Shown in pieces: positions 45,641 through 54,011 of a DNA stretch of 54,011 bases. Where the stretch lies: positions 1 through 54,011 of the forward strand of contig JAFXBE010000028.1 of assembly GCA_017516765.1 (NCBI GenBank), in the 5' to 3' direction. The translations under genes were made by a program, and so were the position numbers. Under the pieces are notes generated by a model. That model had not been told where the DNA came from. It did no database searches and saw only the letters and a list, made by a program, of their open reading frames with translations. The stretch comes from Clostridia bacterium. Lineage in GTDB: Bacteria; Bacillota; Clostridia; Christensenellales; Aristaeellaceae. Each line of letters starts with the position of its first letter. Position 1 is the first letter of the stretch.

Positions 45641-45669
45641 TTGACAACCTATCTGCATGGATGTATAAT
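45641..45669 (+). promoter_or_regulatory. Consensus promoter of the arg operon
   Basis: Perfect TTGACA (45641-45646), 17-bp spacer, perfect TATAAT (45664-45669). Confidence 0.92.
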
Positions 45670-45715
45670 TATGCGCGTTCCAACAATTACTAATGTGTTT
45701 TCGGGAGGCCTACTC

Positions 45716-46930
<1,215 letters not shown>

Positions 46931-46952
46931 TCCCCCCGAATACAAAAAATGA

Positions 46953-46998
46953 ACAGCCCTTCGGCGCTTCGCAAGTCGAAGCGCCGGGGGCTGTTTTC
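46953..46998 (+). terminator. Terminator-like hairpin between argG and argC
   Basis: A long imperfect stem (ACAGCC..CGGCGCTTCG with CGAAGCGCCG..GGCTGT) followed by TTTTCG. It probably lowers readthrough, giving argG more message than argCJBDF. Confidence 0.75.
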
Positions 46999-47020
46999 GA
47001 AAAAAAGGAGCATCACAGCC

Positions 47021-47944
47021 ATGACCAAAGTGTTCATCGACGGCAGCGCAGGCACCACAGGGCTTCGCATCCACGAACGGTTGCAGGACCGCACCGATCT
47101 TCAGCTCATCATTTTGCCCGACGAGCTGCGAAAGGATGATCATGCCCGACGGGAAGCCCTGCACGAAGCGGATATCGCCTTCCTGTGCCTGCCCGATGCG
47201 GCAGCCGTGCAGGCGGTACAGCTGGCAGAGGGCAGCAAGGTCGCCATTATCGATACTTCTACGGCACACCGCACCGCCGAGGGCTGGGTTTATGGCTTTG
47301 CAGAGCTGCCCGGCAAGCGGCAGGCGCTGGCGGGCGCCAAGCGCGTTGCCAACCCGGGCTGCCATGCCAGCGGCTTTGTGGCGCTGGTGGAGCCGCTGGT
47401 GCGGGAAGGGCTCATCGCCCCCGATCTGGGCTTGCAGAGCTTCTCGCTTACCGGTTATTCCGGCGGCGGCAAGGGCATGATCGCCGATTATCAGCAGCAG
47501 GGACGCGATCCCCTGCTGGATGCGCCCCGGCAGTACGGGCTTACCCAGCAGCACAAGCACCTGAAGGAAATGGTCAAGCTGTGCGGCCTTGCCACTGCTC
47601 CGGTGTTCTGCCCCATCGTGGCGGATTACTACAGCGGCATGGAAGTGGTGGTGCCCCTGTTCGTGAAGGATCTGAAGGGCACCCCCGAGGATGTGAAGCA
47701 GCTGTATCAGAGCTGCTACCACAGCGCCATGGTGCACTACGAGGATGCCGCCGACGAAAGCGGCTTCCTGTCGGCAAACGCCCTCAGCGGAAGGGATGAT
47801 ATGCAGATCACCGTCTGCGGTAACGAGGAGCGCATCCTGCTCATCTCCCGCTTCGACAACCTTGGCAAGGGCGCATCCGGCGCAGCCATCCAGAACATGA
47901 ATATTATGCTGGGTCTCGACGAGACCACCGGCTTGAACGTATAA
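47021..47944 (+). CDS. argC: N-acetyl-gamma-glutamyl-phosphate reductase, type 2
   Basis: ArgC reduces N-acetylglutamyl phosphate to the semialdehyde with NADPH. The 307-aa protein is the short type 2 form. It starts VFIDGSAGTTGLRIHERL, with the nucleotide-binding GxxG, the catalytic Cys in RVANPGCHASGFVALVEPL (~112), YSGGGKGMIADY and HKHLKEMVKLCGL. AAGGAG precedes the ATG at 47021. argJ follows 15 nt after the stop. Confidence 0.95.
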   Translation: MTKVFIDGSAGTTGLRIHERLQDRTDLQLIILPDELRKDDHARREALHEADIAFLCLPDAAAVQAVQLAEGSKVAIIDTSTAHRTAEGWVYGFAELPGKRQALAGAKRVANPGCHASGFVALVEPLVREGLIAPDLGLQSFSLTGYSGGGKGMIADYQQQGRDPLLDAPRQYGLTQQHKHLKEMVKLCGLATAPVFCPIVADYYSGMEVVVPLFVKDLKGTPEDVKQLYQSCYHSAMVHYEDAADESGFLSANALSGRDDMQITVCGNEERILLISRFDNLGKGASGAAIQNMNIMLGLDETTGLNV

Positions 47945-47959
47945 CGGAGGAGTAAGACG

Positions 47960-49174
47960 ATGCAGATGATCAACGGCGGCGTTTGCGCCGCACAGGGTTT
48001 TACCGCCAACGGCATCCACTGCGGCATCCGCAAGAATACCACCAAGGCAGATCTGGCACTGGTACTGAGCAAGGTTCCCGCCAATGCTGCCGCCATCTAT
48101 ACCACCAACCTGGTCAAGGGTGCGCCTCTGCTGGTCACCAAAGCACACCTTGCCAACGGCAAAGCCCAGGCAGTGATCTGCAACAGCGGCAACGCCAACA
48201 CCTGCAATGCCGACGGTATCGAGATCGCTGAGACGATGAGCAAGCTGGCAGCCGATCAGTTGGGCATATCTGCCGATGATGTGGTGGTGGCCTCCACCGG
48301 CGTGATCGGTCAGCCCCTGAATGTTGCCCCCATCGCCGCAGGGCTGCCCCAGCTGGCTGCCGGGCTGTCTGTGGAAGGCGCAGACGCCGCCGCCAAAGCC
48401 ATTATGACCACCGACACCGTGGATAAGCAGGTAGCCGTGGAATTCGTGCTGGATGGCAAGGTTTGCCGTATGGGCGGCATGGCCAAGGGCAGCGGTATGA
48501 TCCACCCCAACATGGCCACCATGCTGGTGTTCATTACCACCGACGCCGCCATCTCTGCCGAGATGATCCAGAAAGCCCTGCGCGTTGATGTGCAGGATAC
48601 CTTCAACATGACCAGCGTGGATGGCGATACCTCCACCAACGATATGGTCACGCTGCTGGCAAACGGTCTGGCGGGCAACAAGGAGATCACTGAAGAGGAC
48701 GAGGATTTCGCCATCTTCATGAAGGCGCTCAACACCATCACCATGCAGCTCTGCCGCATGATCGCCGGAGACGGCGAAGGCGCGACCCGCCTCATCGAGT
48801 GCAGCGTTACCGGCGCAGACAGCATGGATGTGGCCCGCACCGCCGCCAAGAGCGTGATCTGCTCCAGCCTTGTCAAGGCTGCCATGTTCGGCGCAGATGC
48901 CAACTGGGGTCGCATCCTGTGCGCCATCGGCTACAGCGGCGCAAAGGTGGATGTGACCAAGGTGGATGTGGCTTTCCGTTCCGCCAAGGGCGAGATCCCT
49001 GTCTGCAAGGATGGCGCAGGCATCGAGTTTTCCGAAGAGCTTGCCAAGGAGATCCTTCTGGAGAAGGAGATCGATATTCTGGTTTCCCTCGGCGACGGCG
49101 CATATGCCGCCACTGCCTGGGGCTGCGACCTGACCTACGACTACGTTAAGATCAACGGCGACTACCGCACCTGA
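47960..49174 (+). CDS. argJ: Bifunctional ornithine acetyltransferase/N-acetylglutamate synthase
   Basis: ArgJ moves the acetyl group from N-acetylornithine to glutamate and, in bifunctional forms, also uses acetyl-CoA; this closes the acetyl cycle. The 404-aa precursor self-cleaves at the Ala-Thr of KGSGMIHPNMATML, giving alpha and beta chains with the nucleophile Thr. Other markers are CNSGNANTCN, STGVIGQPL, TSVDGDTSTNDM and FGADANWGRIL. GGAGGAG precedes the ATG. With argJ present, no separate argE is needed in this operon. argA was not seen. Confidence 0.96.
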   Translation: MQMINGGVCAAQGFTANGIHCGIRKNTTKADLALVLSKVPANAAAIYTTNLVKGAPLLVTKAHLANGKAQAVICNSGNANTCNADGIEIAETMSKLAADQLGISADDVVVASTGVIGQPLNVAPIAAGLPQLAAGLSVEGADAAAKAIMTTDTVDKQVAVEFVLDGKVCRMGGMAKGSGMIHPNMATMLVFITTDAAISAEMIQKALRVDVQDTFNMTSVDGDTSTNDMVTLLANGLAGNKEITEEDEDFAIFMKALNTITMQLCRMIAGDGEGATRLIECSVTGADSMDVARTAAKSVICSSLVKAAMFGADANWGRILCAIGYSGAKVDVTKVDVAFRSAKGEIPVCKDGAGIEFSEELAKEILLEKEIDILVSLGDGAYAATAWGCDLTYDYVKINGDYRT

Positions 49175-49190
49175 TGGGAGGATATCACAC

Positions 49191-50066
49191 ATGATCCATT
49201 GCGAATTTACCAACGCCCAGCGGGCGGAAGTGCTTACCGCGGCGCTGCCATACATCAAGCGGTACAACAACAAGATCGTGGTGGTCAAGTACGGCGGCAA
49301 TGCCATGATCAACGAACAGCTGAAGCAGCAGGTGATGGAAGACATCGTGCTTCTGTGGCTGATCGGCGTCAAGATCGTTCTGGTGCACGGCGGAGGCCCC
49401 GAGATCAGCGATCTGATGAAGGTCATGGGCAAGAAGCCCGAGTTTGTGGACGGTCTGCGCGTTACCGACAAGGAGACCATGGATATCGTGCAGATGGTGC
49501 TTGCCGGCAAGGTGAACAAGACCCTTGTGAACCTTTTGGAAATGAAGGGCGGCAAGGCCATGGGCATCTCCGGCATGGACGGGCGGCTCATCGAATCCCA
49601 GCCCAAGGACGAGCGGCTGGGCTATGTGGGCGATATTACCAAGATCCATATCCGCCCCGTGGTGGATCTGCTGGAGAAGGGCTACATTCCCGTTGTCTCC
49701 ACCATCGGCTGCGACCGGCAGGGCAATGCTTATAACATCAACGGTGATACCGCCGCCGCATACATCGCCGGTGCTCTGGGAGCCGAACGCCTCATCATGA
49801 TGACCGACGTGGCCGGCATCCTGCGGGACAAGGACGACCCCACCACTTTGATCCCCAACGTTACCCTGAGCGAAGCCGAAAAGCTCTTTGAGGAAGGCGT
49901 TATCAACGGCGGCATGATCCCCAAGGTGAACTGCTGCATCGAGGCCATCCACAAGGGCGTAAAGAATGTGGTCATCATGGACGGACGCGTGCCCCACTCC
50001 ATTCTGATGGAAATCCTGACCGACGAGGGCGCGGGCACCATGGTGATGGGGGAGGAAAACGCATGA
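49191..50066 (+). CDS. argB: Acetylglutamate kinase
   Basis: ArgB phosphorylates N-acetylglutamate; amino acid kinase fold, 291 aa. Motifs are VVVKYGGNAMIN (~26-37), LVHGGGPEISDLMKVMGKKP, GLRVTDKETMDIVQMVLAG, NINGDTAAAYIAGALGAERL and GGMIPKVNCCIEAI. The N-terminal extension helix (TNAQRAEVLTAALPYIKRYN) is the type found in arginine-inhibited, hexameric forms, so feedback control is likely. GGGAGG precedes the ATG. Its last codons overlap argD by 4 bp (ATGA). Confidence 0.96.
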   Translation: MIHCEFTNAQRAEVLTAALPYIKRYNNKIVVVKYGGNAMINEQLKQQVMEDIVLLWLIGVKIVLVHGGGPEISDLMKVMGKKPEFVDGLRVTDKETMDIVQMVLAGKVNKTLVNLLEMKGGKAMGISGMDGRLIESQPKDERLGYVGDITKIHIRPVVDLLEKGYIPVVSTIGCDRQGNAYNINGDTAAAYIAGALGAERLIMMTDVAGILRDKDDPTTLIPNVTLSEAEKLFEEGVINGGMIPKVNCCIEAIHKGVKNVVIMDGRVPHSILMEILTDEGAGTMVMGEENA

Positions 50067-51229
50067 GCGAACTGATGCAGATCGATAAGCAGTATGTTGC
50101 CGGTACCTACAACCGCTTTCCGGTGCAGATCGTCAGCGGCAAGGGTTCTCTGGTCTACGACGAAAACGGCAAGGAATATATCGACATGGGCTCCGGCATC
50201 GGCGTTACCGCTTTCGGCATTGCCGATGAGGAATGGGCGCAGGCGGTGGTAAGCCAGCTTGCCAAGGTGCAGCACATGTCCAACCTGTATTACACCGAGC
50301 CCTGCGCTTTGCTGGCGCAGGAGCTGTGCACCCGCACCGGCATGAAGAAGGTCTTCTTCGCCAATTCCGGCGCAGAGGCCAACGAATGCCTTATCAAGGT
50401 GGCGCGCAAGTACGCCGCCGACAAGAAGGGCGCGGAGTACAGCACCATCGTTACGCTGAAAAACAGCTTCCACGGGCGTACCCTTACCACCCTTTCCGCC
50501 ACCGGACAGGAGCACTACCACGAGCTGTTCCAGCCCCTGACCCCCGGCTTTGTGCATGGGGACGCGGGCGATCTGGAGGGCATCTGCAAGCTGGCGAAAG
50601 AGGAAAAAGCCGCCGCCATTCTGATCGAGTGCGTGCAGGGCGAGGGCGGTGTCATCGCCATGGAACAGGCGTTTGTCCAGGGGTTGGCGAAGTTCTGCAA
50701 AGAAGAGGACATCCTCCTGATGGTGGATGAAGTGCAGACCGGCAACGGGCGCACCGGAGAGCTGTATGCCTATATGAACTACGGCATTCAGCCCGATGCC
50801 GTCTCCACCGCCAAGGGTCTGGGCGGCGGTCTGCCCCTGGGCGCGGCGCTGCTCGGCGAAAAGGTGGAAAGTGTGCTGGGCTTCGGCGACCATGGCTCCA
50901 CCTTCGGCGGCAACCCGGTCTGCTGCGCCGGTGCGCTGAGCATTCTGAAGCGCATCGACGACAAGCTGCTGGCAGAGGTGCGGGAAAAGGCGGCTTACAT
51001 CCGTGAGCAGCTTACCGGCGCAAAGGGCATCACCGGCATTACCGGCATGGGTCTGATGGTGGGCATCAAGACCGAAAAGCCCGCAGGCGAGCTGGTGCGC
51101 GCACTGAACGAAAAGGGCGTTTTGTGCCTTACTGCCAAAGACAAGGTGCGTCTGCTGCCTGCGCTGAACATCCCCATGGATGTGCTTGCACGGGCGATCA
51201 ATGCCATCAAGGAAGTATGTGCAGAATAA
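50063..51229 (+). CDS. argD: Acetylornithine aminotransferase
   Basis: ArgD is the PLP class III aminotransferase that makes N-acetylornithine; 388 aa. The N-terminus has [20 protein letters not shown], the cofactor region [19 protein letters not shown] (~97-115), [26 protein letters not shown] (Asp binding pyridine N) and the Schiff-base Lys in [16 protein letters not shown] (~254). It is translationally coupled to argB through an ATGA overlap. Confidence 0.95.
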   Translation: MSELMQIDKQYVAGTYNRFPVQIVSGKGSLVYDENGKEYIDMGSGIGVTAFGIADEEWAQAVVSQLAKVQHMSNLYYTEPCALLAQELCTRTGMKKVFFANSGAEANECLIKVARKYAADKKGAEYSTIVTLKNSFHGRTLTTLSATGQEHYHELFQPLTPGFVHGDAGDLEGICKLAKEEKAAAILIECVQGEGGVIAMEQAFVQGLAKFCKEEDILLMVDEVQTGNGRTGELYAYMNYGIQPDAVSTAKGLGGGLPLGAALLGEKVESVLGFGDHGSTFGGNPVCCAGALSILKRIDDKLLAEVREKAAYIREQLTGAKGITGITGMGLMVGIKTEKPAGELVRALNEKGVLCLTAKDKVRLLPALNIPMDVLARAINAIKEVCAE

Positions 51230-51242
51230 GGAGGGCTACCCC

Positions 51243-52226
51243 ATGAACCTGAAGGGCAGAAGTTTTTTGAAACTGTTGGATTTCACCCCCGAAGAGATCC
51301 AGGGGCTGATCGATATGGCGTATGAACTGAAGAAGCAGAAGAAGGCAGGCACGCCCCACCGCGTGGCAGAGGGCAAGAGCATTGCTCTGATCTTTGAAAA
51401 GACCTCCACCCGCACCCGCTGCGCCTTCGAGGTGGCAGCGGCGGATCTGGGCATGCATCCCACCTATCTGGATCCCTCCGGCAGCCAGATCGGCAAGAAG
51501 GAATCCATCGCCGATACCGCCCGGGTGCTGGGCCGTATGTACGACGGCATCGAGTACCGCGGCTTTGAGCAGGAGCGGGTGGAAGCGCTTGCCAAGTATG
51601 CGGGCGTTCCTGTCTGGAACGGTCTGACCAACGAATTTCATCCCACCCAGATCCTTGCCGATTTCCTGACCATTCAGGAGCATTTCGGCAGCCTGAAGGG
51701 CCGCAAGCTGGTCTACATGGGCGATGCCCGCTACAACATGGGCAATTCCCTCATGGTGGGCTGCGCCAAGATGGGCATGCACTTTGTTGCCTGCGCACCT
51801 GCCAAGTATTTCCCCAATGCGGAACTGGTAGCCACCTGTCAGCAGATCGCCGCCGAGACCGGTGCGACCCTTGAGTTTATCGAGGATCCCATCATTGCCA
51901 CCAAAGGTGCGGATGTACTCTACACCGATGTGTGGGTTTCCATGGGCGAGCCGGACTCTGTCTGGGCAGAGCGCATCGAAGAGCTGACTCCCTATCGCAT
52001 CACAAAACAGCTGATGGACAATGCAGGTCCCCAGTGCCGCTTCATGCACTGCCTGCCCGCGTTCCACGATCTCAACACCACCATCGGCAAGGAGATCTAC
52101 GAGAAGTTCGGCATCGACTGCATGGAAGTGACCGACGAGGTGTTCGAGTCCGAGCAGTCCATCGTGTTTGACGAAGCCGAGAACCGCATGCATACCATCA
52201 AGGCGGTTATGGCGGCTACGCTGTAA
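51243..52226 (+). CDS. argF: Ornithine carbamoyltransferase
   Basis: ArgF makes citrulline from ornithine and carbamoyl phosphate; 327 aa. The carbamoyl-phosphate motif is [19 protein letters not shown] (~53-71), with [18 protein letters not shown] (~126) and the ornithine-side MHCLPAFHD (~270). GGAGG precedes the ATG at 51243. It is the last gene of the operon. argH (argininosuccinate lyase) is absent here and must lie elsewhere. Confidence 0.97.
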   Translation: MNLKGRSFLKLLDFTPEEIQGLIDMAYELKKQKKAGTPHRVAEGKSIALIFEKTSTRTRCAFEVAAADLGMHPTYLDPSGSQIGKKESIADTARVLGRMYDGIEYRGFEQERVEALAKYAGVPVWNGLTNEFHPTQILADFLTIQEHFGSLKGRKLVYMGDARYNMGNSLMVGCAKMGMHFVACAPAKYFPNAELVATCQQIAAETGATLEFIEDPIIATKGADVLYTDVWVSMGEPDSVWAERIEELTPYRITKQLMDNAGPQCRFMHCLPAFHDLNTTIGKEIYEKFGIDCMEVTDEVFESEQSIVFDEAENRMHTIKAVMAATL

Positions 52227-52246
52227 TGCAGTGAAAAATGCGGGGT

Positions 52247-52288
52247 GCAGGGGGATCATCCCCCTGCCGGGTACGGGCAGAGCCCGTA
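52247..52288. repeat. Two GC hairpins after argF
   Basis: GCAGGGGGA-tca-TCCCCCTGC (52247-52267) and TACGGGC-aga-GCCCGTA (52272-52288). No T-run follows. They form a structured 3' region after argF, of the same style as those at 19-162 and 29977-30057. Confidence 0.6.
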
Positions 52289-52382
52289 GTCCGCGCCGCA
52301 GCGCCGTTCCCGTGAGCACAGCGAGCGCTGAAAGCGCAAGATGTGCGGCTGTGGGAAGCAAATATGGTTTGTTAACAGCCTG

Positions 52383-52416
52383 AACTGCGCCGCTCTTTGC
52401 GCCGTCGCAGTTTTTT
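52383..52416 (+). terminator. Terminator directly upstream of the ABM-like gene
   Basis: AACTGCG (52383-52389) pairs with CGCAGTT (52406-52412), followed by T4 and, within 4 nt, the AAGGAG of the next gene. It could end the arg transcript or act as an attenuator for the small gene that follows. Confidence 0.6.
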
Positions 52417-52430
52417 ACAAGGAGAGCGTG

Positions 52431-52778
52431 ATGGAAAAGGAATTTTTGGTGCACCTGCTCTTTCAGGTAAAGCCCGATAAGCTGGACGATTTCGAAGCCC
52501 TCTGGGCAGCGCTGAAACCGGAAATGGCAGCCCAGCCCGGCTGCACAAATGTTACCTGTTTCAAACGCTTCCACACCTTCGACGGGGTGGAATGGGGCCA
52601 GCCGCCCCGGGAGCTGACCAAGATCGTGAAATGCGTCAAATACCACGCCCTATGGCAGTTCGATACCATCGAGAACTGCGGCAGGGCGCAGGGCTGGCTG
52701 ATGGAGAACCATTACAAAGCCTTGGCCAAGCTGCTGATCGCACCCTTTGATATCAGCAGCGGGTATGAGGTTCAATAA
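52431..52778 (+). CDS. Small ABM-like (dimeric alpha-beta barrel) protein
   Basis: A 115-aa soluble protein resembling the antibiotic-biosynthesis-monooxygenase/dimeric alpha-beta barrel fold: VHLLFQVKPDKLDDFEALWA (beta-1, helix 1), AAQPGCTNVTCFKRF (beta-2), ALWQFDTIENCGRAQGWLME (beta-4 and the second helix). Conserved His/Trp positions are compatible with the fold, but no function can be given. AAGGAG lies close upstream of the ATG at 52431. It probably depends on readthrough from argF or on an unseen promoter. Confidence 0.75.
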   Translation: MEKEFLVHLLFQVKPDKLDDFEALWAALKPEMAAQPGCTNVTCFKRFHTFDGVEWGQPPRELTKIVKCVKYHALWQFDTIENCGRAQGWLMENHYKALAKLLIAPFDISSGYEVQ

Positions 52779-52784
52779 AATGCT

Positions 52785-52814
52785 AAACGCGGCTGCTGTT
52801 CTGCAGTCGCGTTT
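52785..52814. terminator. Hairpin between convergent genes
   Basis: A 12-bp stem with one G-T pair (AAACGCGGCTGC with GCAGTCGCGTTT), 6-nt loop; A-rich and T-rich flanks make it usable in both directions. Confidence 0.7.
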
Positions 52815-52831
52815 GTGTATGGGATTTTCGG

Positions 52832-53680
52832 TCATTTGCAGTCTAAGGAATCGGCTGGTAATGCAGGAGTCTCAGGAGTAGATGAAATTGCAGGCTGAGA
52901 ATGAAAAGCGTTTGCTGCATGCACCTGCTTTGATGTGCCAACAGCGAGTTTTGAAAATAATGTAGTGTTAACTCGCTTCAGTGAATGAGAATTCTTGTAG
53001 GCATCATATAGCAAGCGATACGCTTCTGCGGCATCTTCCAAATCAATTCCATCGCCAAAAAAAACATGTGTAGTGTTATCGACTGTTACAACAAGGGTGT
53101 TAACAGCAGTTATGACAGGAGCTATCGGTTCTCCAAGGGATTTCTGGATTTGATCGTTTTGATATACGTCACTAACTTTACCAGAAAGAAATCTGACCTT
53201 GGCTGGAACATCTCTCAGTCTGATGGTCGTTAGTTGATGGCCATATGTAACAACTCTTAGCACACGGTCCTTGGAGGTATCAATTTGCAGTGCATCGGCA
53301 ACAAAACCTGCAATTCCGCCAACATTCTTTTCTTGTTTGGAGTTGGAGGGTGGTGTTTCTTTTTTTCTTTGAAAGAACCATAATTTTTTGGGGTTAGGGG
53401 AATTTTCACGCGTGTTGATATCAATTTCTCCAAAATGCTTAATCTCATGGTTGTTTGTACCAGGGATTTCTTTTTCACCTAAAATTGCACCGTATGGAAC
53501 CATTCTTGTGAATTGGAATTCTTGTTTGTTGGGAGCCAGTAAATGCCCCCAAAACGTTCTTGATTCACTCTGAATCTCTTGATAGGCAGGATAAAACAGA
53601 TAGTCACGTCTAATTAACTGTAGATTCTGAATCTTTTTTATTTGAATAGGAACTCCACATAAATCAATTAATTGGCTCAT
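52832..53680 (-). CDS. Protein of unknown function in AT-richer DNA
   Basis: A 282-aa protein that I do not recognise. The ATG at 53680 has AGGAGG 6 nt upstream; a strong promoter precedes it. No signal peptide or clear membrane helix is present. Residues ~1-100 look like one domain (LCGVPIQIKKIQNLQLIRRD, FYPAYQEIQSESRTFWGHLL, GTNNHEIKHFGEIDI), joined by a Lys/Ser/Asn-rich linker (~105-125) to a second one (~128-235: GGIAGFVADALQIDTSKDRV, TYGHQLTTIRLRDV, NTLVVTVDNTTHVFFGDGI, LEDAAEAYRLLYDAY). The C-terminal ~45 residues are Ser/Thr/Pro-rich and probably disordered. Base and codon use are AT-richer than all other genes in the window, which with the adjacent IS suggests acquisition by transfer. 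Confidence 0.72.
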   Translation of the reverse strand: MSQLIDLCGVPIQIKKIQNLQLIRRDYLFYPAYQEIQSESRTFWGHLLAPNKQEFQFTRMVPYGAILGEKEIPGTNNHEIKHFGEIDINTRENSPNPKKLWFFQRKKETPPSNSKQEKNVGGIAGFVADALQIDTSKDRVLRVVTYGHQLTTIRLRDVPAKVRFLSGKVSDVYQNDQIQKSLGEPIAPVITAVNTLVVTVDNTTHVFFGDGIDLEDAAEAYRLLYDAYKNSHSLKRVNTTLFSKLAVGTSKQVHAANAFHSQPAISSTPETPALPADSLDCK

Positions 53681-53713
53681 TGTGTTCCTCCTGTGTGCAA
53701 TAAATCTGTGGAT

Positions 53714-53742
53714 ATTGTAAAGAGAAAGCAAGTGGTTGTCAA
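53714..53742 (-). promoter_or_regulatory. Promoter of the unknown gene
   Basis: On the minus strand, perfect TTGACA (53737-53742), 17-bp spacer, TACAAT (53714-53719), 33 nt upstream of the start codon. Confidence 0.8.
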
Positions 53743-53772
53743 TAGCATGAACGTTTATTGCAGATATGTTGG

Positions 53773-53784
53773 TGTAGCGCTACA
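53773..53784. promoter_or_regulatory. 12-bp perfect palindrome TGTAGCGCTACA
   Basis: A perfect palindrome 31 bp upstream of the -35 of the unknown gene and 39 bp from the IS end. Possible operator or insertion-target feature. Confidence 0.35.
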
Positions 53785-53823
53785 ATACATCTTGGACAGT
53801 AAGAGAAAAGAAGGATTGGCTCA

Positions 53824-54011
53824 TGTGGTATAGTTGAGTTGCGACACAAAACTGTACGAAAGGAGCCAAACCCTTCATGAAGAGCATAACACAAGACATG
53901 AGGTATAAGCAATCCCTAATGGAGTATTCGCTGAAGTATGGTGTCAGCAAAGCCAGCCGGAAGTACAACAGAGCAAGATCGTACATCTACTTCTGGCTCA
54001 AAAGATATGAC
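53824..54011 (+). mobile_element. Left end of an IS481-like insertion sequence (partial)
   Basis: The element seems to begin at about TGTGGTATAGTTGAG (53824), just before the transposase ribosome site; the other end is beyond the window. The left boundary is an estimate because the matching right terminal repeat cannot be seen. Confidence 0.65.
53877..54011 (+). CDS. IS481-like transposase, N-terminal fragment
   Basis: The reading frame starts at ATG 53877 (AAAGGAG 11 nt upstream) and runs off the window edge after 45 codons. It begins MKSITQDMRYKQSLMEYSLK, followed by YGVSKASRKYNRARSYIYFW, the helix-turn-helix start of DDE/integrase-core transposases of the IS481-like group in Clostridia. 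The catalytic DDE domain is outside the window, so intactness cannot be judged. Confidence 0.8.
   Translation, partial: MKSITQDMRYKQSLMEYSLKYGVSKASRKYNRARSYIYFWLKRYD

Noticed and set aside
45578..45715. An N-terminal extension of argG
   Set aside because: It would cross the consensus promoter at 45641-45669; the ATG at 45716 has GGGAGG and the PP-loop follows at the normal distance.
53780..53986. A minus-strand frame opposite the transposase start
   Set aside because: It is antisense to the clear transposase N-terminus and crosses the IS end.

Overview
The window comes from a GC-rich Clostridia-type Firmicute (Eubacteriales), most likely a gut anaerobe. Evidence for this is the rnc-smc-ftsY block, a YlmC/YmxH PRC-barrel gene beside nrdR, DUF975, TIGR01440 and TIGR04086 proteins, consensus sigma-A promoters with 17-18 bp spacers, strong AAGGAG/GGAGG ribosome sites, and carbohydrate genes (GH130, GH5, RhaD-like aldolase). 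No species is claimed. Codon bias is strongly G/C at third positions, which creates very long antisense shadow reading frames. Only the last ~1.2 kb is clearly AT-richer.

Layout. 1-6274 holds mostly minus-strand housekeeping (nrdR, ylmC-like, RNase P RNA, an M19 dipeptidase, a GuaA-like enzyme) with a plus-strand L,D-transpeptidase and a HAD phosphatase. 6465-18981 is a long plus-strand run: a membrane-anchored PQQ-propeller protein, plsX, acpP, rnc, smc, ftsY, a DUF975 membrane protein, a SpoU methyltransferase and a TIGR01440 protein. It ends at a bidirectional terminator facing a small secreted protein. 19679-23602 is a decarboxylase-like PLP enzyme, a HAD-thymidylate kinase fusion and mnmA, closed by a 16-bp terminator. 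23612-30116 holds a ROK regulator and a complete branched-chain amino acid ABC transporter (livJ-H-M-G-F). 30195-36734 holds a CPT-like kinase, TIGR04086 and yajC (minus), a giant zinc-ribbon/TPR membrane protein, an acyltransferase and a NUDIX hydrolase. 36778-39184 is a GH130 phosphorylase with a long structured leader, followed by its probable LacI regulator. 39295-45328 holds a GNAT, a two-gene chromate transporter, an M32 carboxypeptidase, a RhaD-zincin fusion and a secreted GH5 glucanase. 45641-52226 is an arginine operon, argG-C-J-B-D-F. The right end is a small ABM-like protein, an AT-richer gene of unknown function and the left end of an IS481-like insertion sequence cut by the window edge.

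How the genes work together. plsX/acpP feed phospholipid synthesis; smc/ftsY/yajC serve chromosome segregation and protein export. The arg operon makes citrulline and argininosuccinate from glutamate; argH is not in the window. LivJHMGF imports amino acids. GH5 would cut beta-glucans outside the cell, while GH130 phosphorolyses beta-mannosides inside it. The most unusual items are three domain-architecture oddities: a GuaA-like enzyme with a dead amidotransferase domain and altered XMP motifs, a HAD-Tmk fusion and a RhaD-like aldolase fused to an HExxH zincin-like domain. Also notable are the structured GH130 leader and the unknown gene beside the IS.
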